Below, in pieces: positions 58,210 through 64,000 of a stretch of DNA of 64,000 bases. Made by a program: the position numbers and the translations under genes. A model generated the notes under the pieces. The model searched no databases and was not told the DNA's origin. It saw only the letters and a list, made by a program, of their open reading frames with translations. Origin of the DNA: Desertifilum tharense IPPAS B-1220 (GTDB lineage: Bacteria; Cyanobacteriota; Cyanobacteriia; Cyanobacteriales; Desertifilaceae). Each line of letters opens with the position of its first letter. The first letter of the stretch is position 1. Location of the stretch: NCBI RefSeq assembly GCF_001746915.1, contig NZ_MJGC01000039.1, positions 53,566 through 117,565 of the forward strand, read 5' to 3'.

Positions 58210-58230
58210 TCGTCTTCAAACTAGAAAAGT

Positions 58231-58253
58231 CCCCAGAAGATAAAATTCTGGGG
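58231..58253 (+). terminator. rpoC2 terminator 1
   Basis: Stem CCCCAGAA / TTCTGGGG with loop GATAAAA, extendable by AAAAG / CTTTT around a single bulged T, and followed by CTTTTCTC. It lies 22 bp after the rpoC2 stop. Confidence 0.88.
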
Positions 58254-58266
58254 CTTTTCTCAAAAC

Positions 58267-58304
58267 AAAGCGTACCTCTTCTTATCGAATGGGTACGCTT
58301 TTTT
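58267..58304 (+). terminator. rpoC2 terminator 2
   Basis: Stem AAAGCGTACC / GGTACGCTTT (10 bp perfect) with a 15-nt loop followed by TTT. This second hairpin backs up the first one; the long rpoB-rpoC1-rpoC2 transcript thus has a double stop. Confidence 0.88.
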
Positions 58305-58323
58305 ATAAACCCAAAATCGAGTT

Positions 58324-58421
58324 TATAGCTGTACTCAGTAAGGTTAGGACAGACTGAACTGTTCAAAACCATGAGACTCACTCGGTTTTAACTCAGCACT
58401 CAGCACTCAGCACTCAGCACT
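58324..58421. repeat. Inverted copy of the heptamer repeat element
   Basis: Reads TATAGCTGTACTCAGTAAGG, a diverged middle, GAGACTCACTCGGTTTTAACTC, and four ACTCAGC-type heptamers. It is the reverse complement of the element at 2525-2620, with several differences in the middle segment. Its right end overlaps the hicB stop codon. Confidence 0.85.
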
Positions 58422-58629
58422 TTGCTATAACAGGTCGATAGGTGGGTTGAGGAATCGGTTTACCTTGCGATCGCGCTGTTTCTAGCCATATCTGTTTGGC
58501 GATTTCTAATTCTTGGAGAGCTTGAATAGGGGTTTCACCAAAGGCAGAACAAAATCGCAAATCGGGGATATCGGCGATGTATCCTTCATCATCTTCGCTG
58601 TAGAAAATATTGATGTGGTAATCCTTCAT
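58414..58629 (-). CDS. hicB: HicB-family antitoxin
   Basis: 71 aa, with the HicB fold visible in MKDYHINIFYSEDDEGYIAD, IPDLRFCSAFGETPIQALQE and LEIAKQIWLETARSQGKPIP. HicB neutralises HicA mRNA-interferase toxins and represses the operon. The last codons (AAG TGC TGA) lie within the heptamer repeat, so its C-terminus (PVIAKC) has probably been shortened or replaced by the repeat. It overlaps the hicA end by ATGA. Confidence 0.87.
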   Translation of the reverse strand: MKDYHINIFYSEDDEGYIADIPDLRFCSAFGETPIQALQELEIAKQIWLETARSQGKPIPQPTYRPVIAKC

Positions 58630-58884
58630 ACATCTTCCTCTAAACCTAAGTTGTTGATTTCGACCAAGGTTAAAAATTGCCGGACTTGATAGGATTTAGC
58701 GTTACCTTTAACGCTCTGAATGTTAACCCGTTCAGGAATGTCTGGATGAGTAAAAATATGGTGACTGCCATTGACACGGGCTAGGGTAAAGCCAAATGCT
58801 TCGACTAAAGCTCACCATATCTTTGAAGCTAACATTTTTGGGATTGTTCAGAACTTGCTGTAACAGTTTTTGCTTTTTACTCAT
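58626..58884 (-). pseudogene. hicA: Frameshifted hicA toxin gene
   Basis: An ATG at 58882-58884 opens MSKKQKLLQQVLNNPKNVSF, KDMVSF... and hits a stop after about 50 codons. In the +1 frame the rest of HicA continues as LVEAFGFTLARVNGSHHIF, THPDIPERVNIQSVKGNAK and ...EINNLGLEEDV, with the family's catalytic G-S-H-H. One extra base near 58816 (codons after KDMV) accounts for the shift. The total of 259 nt is 86 codons plus one base. The toxin is therefore inactive, unless the base is a sequencing error. Confidence 0.85.
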
Positions 58885-58905
58885 CCGCCTTTGCCAAACG
58901 AACGG

Positions 58906-60255
58906 TTAGGCGATACTGGCGAGGAATTCAACTAACTGCTGAATTTGGCTGGTAGTATTCATTTCCGTAACGCAGATGAGGAGATCGCGATCGCGATCCT
59001 TCTCCCAACGCGATAAAGGAACGCCTGGGTAAATTCCCTGCGCCACCCCTCGGTTAACCACTTCTTGAGCCGAGATGGGACATTGAATCACAAACTCATG
59101 GAAAAAGGGCGCGTTATAGAGGAGTTTATAACCCGGAAGTTTAGCAATTTCGCTTTGGGCTTGATGGGCGAGTTGGACGCTGCTAGTGGCAATTTGGCGC
59201 AAACCATCAGGGCCTAAAAGCGCCATGTAGACTGAAGCAGCAGCAGCCATTAAAGACTGGTTGGTACAGACATTGCTCGTCGCTTTTTCTCGGCGAATGT
59301 GTTGTTCGCGCGTTTGTAGGGTTAGCGTATACACCTGTTGTCCCCGCGCATCTTGAGTAATACTCACTAGGCGTCCTGGTACTTGGCGAATAAACTCAGA
59401 TTTAGTCGCTAAAATCCCTAAATGGGGACCCCCAAAGGAGGGAGGCGTTCCCAAACAATGGGCTTCACCTGCAACAATATCCGCGCCCCCGTCTCCAGGC
59501 GTTTTCAACAGCGCATAGGCGGTTGGATCGGTGACGACGACAATTAATAAAGCCCCGGCTTCGTGAACGATGGGCGCGATCGCTCCTAGATCCTCAATAA
59601 TGCCGTAGAAGTTGGGACATTGCACCACAACAGCCGCACATTCTGAGGTGAGTTGAGCCTTGAGAACCTCCAGATCGAGTTTTCCAGAAGTTTCTAGGGG
59701 AAGCGGGGCGGTTGTCACTTCCAAGCCTTTGAGATAAGTGTCCAGCAACTCCTGATATTCTGGGTGCAGGCTGCCCGCAATTAACAGGTGCGATCGCTTT
59801 TTCTGCAAGCGCAAGGCCATCAACACTGCCTCCGCCGTGGCACTCGCGCCATCATATAGCGACGCATTCGCCACAGGTAGCCCCGTTAACCGTGCAATTC
59901 CAGTTTGAAACTCAAAAATGGTCTGAAGCGTTCCTTGTGCTGCTTCTGGCTGATAAGGCGTGTAACTGGTGAGGAATTCGCCCCGACTCACCAGCGCCCA
60001 AACTGCGGCAGGAATAAAGTGACGATAGCAACCTGCTCCTAAAAAGGCGCTAGCGCTATCCAAATGGCGATTGCGATCGGCTAGAGTTTGTAGCAGTTGG
60101 CGCACTTCTAACTCAGATTTGCCCTCTGGTAGGTCAAACTCAACCTCTTGCAACCCTTGGGGGATAACTTTCAATAAATCGCCAATCGATTCAACGCCAA
60201 TTTCTTGAAGAAGTTGCTGGCGACTTTCAGCAGTATGCGGACTATAGCGGGCCAC
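58906..60255 (-). CDS. gcvPA: Glycine dehydrogenase subunit 1 (split P-protein)
   Basis: 449 aa, matching the N-terminal half of glycine decarboxylase P-protein: MARYSPHTAESRQQLLQEIG, FLGAGCYRHFIPAAVWALVS, YTPYQPEAAQGTLQTIFEFQ, GATAEAVLMA-like ATAEAV, and PSFGGPHLGILA. The PLP lysine resides in the other half (GcvPB), so this subunit alone is incomplete. Last gene of a thrC-gcvT-gcvH-gcvPA run on the minus strand. The well-studied cyanobacterium Synechocystis has one fused P-protein of about 980 residues; the two-subunit form is more typical of Firmicutes and thermophiles. gcvPB is not in the window. Confidence 0.92.
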   Translation of the reverse strand: MARYSPHTAESRQQLLQEIGVESIGDLLKVIPQGLQEVEFDLPEGKSELEVRQLLQTLADRNRHLDSASAFLGAGCYRHFIPAAVWALVSRGEFLTSYTPYQPEAAQGTLQTIFEFQTGIARLTGLPVANASLYDGASATAEAVLMALRLQKKRSHLLIAGSLHPEYQELLDTYLKGLEVTTAPLPLETSGKLDLEVLKAQLTSECAAVVVQCPNFYGIIEDLGAIAPIVHEAGALLIVVVTDPTAYALLKTPGDGGADIVAGEAHCLGTPPSFGGPHLGILATKSEFIRQVPGRLVSITQDARGQQVYTLTLQTREQHIRREKATSNVCTNQSLMAAAASVYMALLGPDGLRQIATSSVQLAHQAQSEIAKLPGYKLLYNAPFFHEFVIQCPISAQEVVNRGVAQGIYPGVPLSRWEKDRDRDLLICVTEMNTTSQIQQLVEFLASIA

Positions 60256-60361
60256 AGATGAAACTCCTGCGATTGCAACTAATTAATATTTTGTAATATT
60301 TTTCAGGTTGTGGGGGTTGCGCTTCTGCCTAGACGAGCCACAAAAGACGCGAGTGCTTGAG

Positions 60362-60751
60362 CTATTCCCCTTCTACCAAAGCGCGATAATCAGCCGCCGC
60401 CATCGCCTCATCAAGTTCATCGGGATCGGTGATTCGCAGTTTTAGCAACCAGCCTTCCCCATAAGGATCGTCCGCCAACTGTTCTGGATCTTCAACCAAA
60501 GCATCATTGCGTTCTACAACCGTTCCAGAAATCGGCGCATACATATCTTCAACCGCCTTCACAGACTCAATACTGCCAAAGCTTGTCCCTTTTTCCAGCG
60601 CGTCGCCGACTTCGGGCAATTCCAGAAACACAATATCGCCCAATTGATCCACCGCAAACGCACTAATGCCAATGGTGGCAATTTCGCCATCGAGTCGGAC
60701 ATACTCGTGGCTATCTAAATACTTAAGGTCATCAGGATATTCAAGACCCAT
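60362..60751 (-). CDS. gcvH: Glycine cleavage system H protein
   Basis: 129 aa. Lipoyl carrier that shuttles the aminomethyl group between P, T and L proteins. The lipoylated Lys is in [15 protein letters not shown] (about residue 64). Other conserved words are [20 protein letters not shown] and NPYGEGW-like [12 protein letters not shown]. Between gcvT and gcvPA in the operon. Confidence 0.96.
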   Translation of the reverse strand: MGLEYPDDLKYLDSHEYVRLDGEIATIGISAFAVDQLGDIVFLELPEVGDALEKGTSFGSIESVKAVEDMYAPISGTVVERNDALVEDPEQLADDPYGEGWLLKLRITDPDELDEAMAAADYRALVEGE

Positions 60752-60837
60752 TATTTTTCCTCAGACTGACAATCGGCGAACTTAAACAGCCATTAAGTGT
60801 ACAACCAACCTAAAGCAATTGGTTGGAGTGTTGAGTT

Positions 60838-61974
60838 TTATTGGGTATTCGCTTTATAGAAGGGTTTTTTGACCACTTCGGCGGAATGAACTTTACCCCG
60901 AATTTCAACACCTAACTGCTGTCCCACTTTAGCGAGGTGAGTTGGCACATAGGCTAAAGCAATGGGATAGCCTAGCGTCGGCGAGAGAGTCCCGCTCGTG
61001 ACTTCGCCTACCATATTGCCATCTAACATCACCGGATAGCCGTGACGGGCAATATAACGCCCCTGCATTTGTAACCCGACTAGGCGGGTAGGAATTCCCT
61101 CGGCTTTTTGCTGTTCTAAAATCGGGCGTCCCATAAAGTCGCCTTTGCTGTCTAGATGCACCAGCCACCCTAAGCCAGCTTCTAAGGGAGTTACGTTCTG
61201 TTCGATATCCTGTCCGTATAAAGCCATTGCGGCTTCTAGACGCAGGGTATCTCTTGCCCCTAAACCACAAGGGGTAACGCCAGCATCGCTGAGTTTTTGC
61301 CACAGTTCAATGGCGGCTGCGGGTGGAAGCATGACCTCAAATCCATCTTCGCCCGTGTAACCCGTGCGGGCAATAAAGGCGGGTTGACCAAAGACGGTAC
61401 TTTCTAGATGCTCGAAGCGCTTGAGGGAAGATAAGTTAGCTTCAACATCGGGTTGAAAATAGCGTTCGGCTTGGGGTCCTTGAATGGCAATTAAGGCTTG
61501 TTCTTTGGAAACATCCTCAAGCACAATTAAATCGGGATTGAGGTTTGCCACTAGCCATGCCTTATCGCGAACGCGGGTGGCTGCATTCACAATCATCGTT
61601 CCCCGCTGTTCGCCCGTGTTGGGGTCTTGCCCTTGATGGTAGTAGATGATGTCGTCTAGGATGCCGCCTTCGGGGTTGAGTAAAACGGTATATTGCGCTT
61701 GTCCGGGTTGCAGGCGGCTTAAATCTGAGGGAACCAGCGTTTGCAGTTGTTCAACGACTTGGGCACCTGTAAAGCGGAACTTGCCCATGTGGGAAATATC
61801 AAACATCCCCGCCTGGGTGCGTACCGCTTCGTGTTCTTTGGTGATGCCGCTAAATTGCACGGGCATTTCCCAACCCGCAAATTCGGTCATCCGGGCTTTT
61901 TGCGCGAGACAAAGTTGATAGAGGGGGGTTTGAGAAATGGGGGGGGAGTCGATATGCTCAGGCAACTGAGTCAC
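60838..61974 (-). CDS. gcvT: Aminomethyltransferase (T protein)
   Basis: 378 aa. Transfers the methylene group of glycine from H protein to tetrahydrofolate. Characteristic words are FAGWEMPVQFSGITKEHEAV, GMFDISHMGKF, TGYTGEDGFEVMLP (about 205), CGLGARDTLRLEAAMALYG with the catalytic-site Asp, and TSGTLSPTLGYPIALAYV. The first 12 residues are variable. It begins 31 bp downstream of thrC, so no separate glycine riboswitch fits between. Confidence 0.96.
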   Translation of the reverse strand: MTQLPEHIDSPPISQTPLYQLCLAQKARMTEFAGWEMPVQFSGITKEHEAVRTQAGMFDISHMGKFRFTGAQVVEQLQTLVPSDLSRLQPGQAQYTVLLNPEGGILDDIIYYHQGQDPNTGEQRGTMIVNAATRVRDKAWLVANLNPDLIVLEDVSKEQALIAIQGPQAERYFQPDVEANLSSLKRFEHLESTVFGQPAFIARTGYTGEDGFEVMLPPAAAIELWQKLSDAGVTPCGLGARDTLRLEAAMALYGQDIEQNVTPLEAGLGWLVHLDSKGDFMGRPILEQQKAEGIPTRLVGLQMQGRYIARHGYPVMLDGNMVGEVTSGTLSPTLGYPIALAYVPTHLAKVGQQLGVEIRGKVHSAEVVKKPFYKANTQ

Positions 61975-62005
61975 GATGATTGATCCTCACAATTCGATGT
62001 ATATC

Positions 62006-63115
62006 TCAAAATCCCATTGCTTCGGCAACCGATGCCAAGGTTGGCTCGATTCCGGGTTTAAATTGATTATTGCTGTGTTTAATGGCGGTGTCGGGGTCTT
62101 TAAGACCGTTTCCGGTGAGGACGCACACGACGGTTGCGCCTGTGGGAACTTGGTCTTTGACTTTGAGCAAACCGGCTACTGAGGCAGCGCTAGCAGGTTC
62201 GCAGAAGACGCCTTCACTGGCCGCGAGGAGGCGATAGGCGTCGAGGATTTCATCGTCGGTGACGGCGTTAAATTGCCCAAGGCTGGCTTGTTGGGCTGCG
62301 ATCGCTTTCTCCCAACTCGCCGGGTTGCCGATCCGAATGGCGGTGGCGAGGGTTTCGGGGTGAGCCACGGGTTGACCCAAAACAATCGGCGCAGCACCTG
62401 CCGCTTGAAATCCCATCATCTTCGGGAGCTTAGAACATTTCTGTTCTTGATGATACTGACAGAATCCCATCCAGTAAGCGGTGATATTGCCCGCATTGCC
62501 TACGGGGATACACAACCAGTCTGGAGCATCGCCTAGGGCGTCTACAACCTCAAATGCGGCGGTTTTTTGACCTTCGAGACGGTAGGGGTTAACGGAGTTG
62601 ACGAGGGCGATGGGATAGTTATCCGAGAGTTCGCGGACAATTTCTAAGGCTTGGTCAAAATTGCCTTTAATGGCTAACACTTCCGCGCCGTAGAGGAGGG
62701 CTTGGGCGAGTTTGCCGAGGGCGACGTAACCATCGGGAATCAGCACAAAAGCTTTCATTCCGCCCCGTTTGGCATAGGCGGCGGCGGCGGCTGAAGTGTT
62801 CCCCGTGCTGGCACAGATAACGGCATTGGCTCCGGCTTCCTTGGCTTTGGTGACAGCCATCGTCATGCCTCGGTCTTTAAAGCTGCCTGTGGGGTTGAGT
62901 CCGTCGTATTTAACGTAGACTTTAACTTGGCGACCGATGCGATCGCTAATCGCAGGGGCTGGAATTAACGGAGTATTGCCTTCAAGTAACGTCACAACCG
63001 GGGTGGCTTCAGTGACAGGCAAATAGGGGCGATAGGCTTCAATTAGACCGGGCCAAATGGGTCGCATTGCGGAAGCTTGAGCAGTATGGGCGTTATCTGA
63101 CAGCGTAAAAGTCAC
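62006..63115 (-). CDS. thrC: Threonine synthase
   Basis: 369 aa. PLP-dependent conversion of O-phosphohomoserine to threonine. The PLP Lys is in [15 protein letters not shown] (about residue 77), [17 protein letters not shown] follows, and the glycine-rich phosphate loop [15 protein letters not shown] lies at about 198. It heads the run thrC-gcvT-gcvH-gcvPA; threonine and glycine metabolism are linked, but functional co-regulation is inference. Divergent from recR. Confidence 0.95.
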   Translation of the reverse strand: MTFTLSDNAHTAQASAMRPIWPGLIEAYRPYLPVTEATPVVTLLEGNTPLIPAPAISDRIGRQVKVYVKYDGLNPTGSFKDRGMTMAVTKAKEAGANAVICASTGNTSAAAAAYAKRGGMKAFVLIPDGYVALGKLAQALLYGAEVLAIKGNFDQALEIVRELSDNYPIALVNSVNPYRLEGQKTAAFEVVDALGDAPDWLCIPVGNAGNITAYWMGFCQYHQEQKCSKLPKMMGFQAAGAAPIVLGQPVAHPETLATAIRIGNPASWEKAIAAQQASLGQFNAVTDDEILDAYRLLAASEGVFCEPASAASVAGLLKVKDQVPTGATVVCVLTGNGLKDPDTAIKHSNNQFKPGIEPTLASVAEAMGF

Positions 63116-63266
63116 TTCAGGTCTATTACAAACAAAGTCTTTGAATCAACAATAGTTTAGCGCTATTGCTGGAGCGTGCGATCGCGTTTTCCTAAAATTC
63201 CTTTGCCTTCGGTCTAATCTGGCAATTTTGGTTCAAGATAAAAAAGGATAATTTGGAGGCACGCCA

Positions 63267-63863
63267 ACGGTTTACACGCGCCCTTTAGCTCGTTTAATTG
63301 AGCAACTACAACGCTTGCCTGGAGTGGGGCCTAAAACTGCCCAACGCCTTGCCCTCCACATTCTCAAGCGTTCTGATTCTGAAGTCAAAGCCTTGGCTGA
63401 GGCTCTAATTGAAGCCAAGCAACAAGTCGGCTTATGTCAAGTCTGCTTTCACCTTTCAGCCGAACCCGTCTGCGAGATTTGCCGACAGCCAACTCGCGAC
63501 AATGAAACCATTTGCGTGGTTGCAGATTCCCGCGATGTCATCGCTTTAGAAAGAACGCGAGAATATAGCGGCAAGTATCACGTTCTAGGGGGAGTTATTT
63601 CTCCGATGGATGGCATTGGCCCCGAACAGCTTACCATTGGGGCCCTAGTGCGGCGCGTTCACCAACAGAAGACTAAAGAGGTGATTATTGCCATTAGCCC
63701 TAGTGTAGAAGGGGAAACGACAACCCTTTATCTCGGTCAGTTGCTGAAACCCTTTACTCGCGTGACTCGAATTGCCTTTGGCTTGCCAATGGGCGGCGAT
63801 TTGGAATATGCCGATGAAGTCACCCTCGCCCGTGCTTTAGAAGGAAGGCGAGAGTTGGATTGA
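63267..63863 (+). CDS. recR: Recombination protein RecR, non-ATG start
   Basis: 198 aa. Acts with RecF and RecO in recombinational repair. It contains an HhH motif ([17 protein letters not shown]), a four-Cys zinc finger ([16 protein letters not shown]), and a Toprim domain ([20 protein letters not shown]). The conserved N-terminus [15 protein letters not shown] is encoded upstream of the first TTG in frame (63315), but no ATG, GTG or TTG precedes it after the stop at 63249. A GGAGG at 63255-63259 stands 7 nt before an ACG at 63267, which is therefore the likely start. A GTT at 63270 is the other option. Confidence 0.85.
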   Translation, partial: TVYTRPLARLIEQLQRLPGVGPKTAQRLALHILKRSDSEVKALAEALIEAKQQVGLCQVCFHLSAEPVCEICRQPTRDNETICVVADSRDVIALERTREYSGKYHVLGGVISPMDGIGPEQLTIGALVRRVHQQKTKEVIIAISPSVEGETTTLYLGQLLKPFTRVTRIAFGLPMGGDLEYADEVTLARALEGRRELD

Positions 63864-63925
63864 GGGGCGGGGGAAGAAGGGAGTTGGGAGTTGGGAGTTG
63901 GGAGTTGGGAGTTGGGGGACGCAAG
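63864..63925. repeat. GGGAGTT heptamer repeat downstream of recR
   Basis: Five GGGAGTT/TTGGGAG units in tandem (about 63878-63917) follow the recR stop, preceded by GGGGAAGAAGGG. Same repeat family as 19790-19940. The remaining sequence to the window end shows no gene. Confidence 0.85.
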
Positions 63926-64000
63926 GGAAACGGTTAAGCGCAAAGTTGCAAATTCCGTTGATTTCTACTGGCGAAGTGTTGCGAAATGCGATCGCTCTTG

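Noticed and set aside
58626..58884. Programmed frameshift in hicA
   Set aside because: There is no slippery heptamer or downstream structure at the shift, and HicA genes are not known to use frameshifting; a simple lesion is more likely.
61975..62005. Glycine riboswitch in front of gcvT
   Set aside because: Only 31 bp separate thrC and gcvT, far too little for a glycine riboswitch.

Overview
The window is chromosomal DNA of a cyanobacterium, most likely a filamentous one of the Oscillatoriales/Coleofasciculales type. The evidence is the very frequent HIP1 octamer (GCGATCGC) on both strands, RNA polymerase beta-prime split into rpoC1 and rpoC2, the bicarbonate transporters SbtA and BicA, a cyanobacterial-type Mrp cluster, Psb34, and many short tandem heptamer repeats (GCTGAGT/ACTCAGC, TTGGGAG). 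I cannot name the species from sequence alone.

Layout. 1-2445: two linked unknown genes and an SLC13/ArsB-like anion permease. 2851-6713: metG, then a divergent restriction-modification pair (m5C methyltransferase plus BsuBI/PstI-family nuclease) with an imperfect direct repeat in the 5' part of the methyltransferase and just after the nuclease. 6846-9236: inorganic-carbon locus sbtA-sbtB with a small membrane-protein gene upstream. 9535-13381: secreted proteins, a 52-aa membrane protein and a divergent RsbW-like kinase / SpoIIE-type phosphatase pair. 13396-17200: a 3.7-kb accessory insert of two dynamin-like GTPase genes bounded by a near-perfect 114-bp direct repeat of the neighbouring gene's 3' end. 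17089-22897: a secreted family-10-like glycosidase and a Ski2-like helicase. 23328-30831: bicA followed by an eight-gene Mrp Na+/H+ antiporter operon, which fits Na+-dependent bicarbonate uptake. 30836-37651: GNAT, a TPR protein, psb34, thiG, cimA and a DUF4327 gene. 37673-41872: an FHA / PP2C / Ser-Thr kinase trio. 42356-42806: a decayed IS200/IS605 element. 42861-48227: a GAF histidine kinase, USP, hisD, rpsT, a structured RNA-like element and tatD. 48515-58209: rpoB-rpoC1-rpoC2, ending in two terminators. 58324-63863: a heptamer repeat, hicB with a frameshifted hicA, the thrC-gcvT-gcvH-gcvPA run, and recR, which appears to use a non-standard start codon.

How the genes fit together. SbtA (regulated by SbtB) and BicA are Na+-dependent bicarbonate importers, and the Mrp antiporter downstream of bicA can restore the sodium gradient. 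Upstream of sbtA, the 80-aa gene and bicA there are perfect ATAG-N8-CTAT palindromes, matching the motif I recall for the carbon-limitation repressor NdhR/CcmR, so the three transcription units may be co-regulated. The two accessory modules (R-M and GTPase pair) each have direct repeats at their edges. The GTPase module is the best candidate here for an undescribed system, but its function is inference only.

Limits: everything was read by eye. Start codons are stated with reasons where they were chosen; family names rest on visible motifs and remembered homologues, not on searches.
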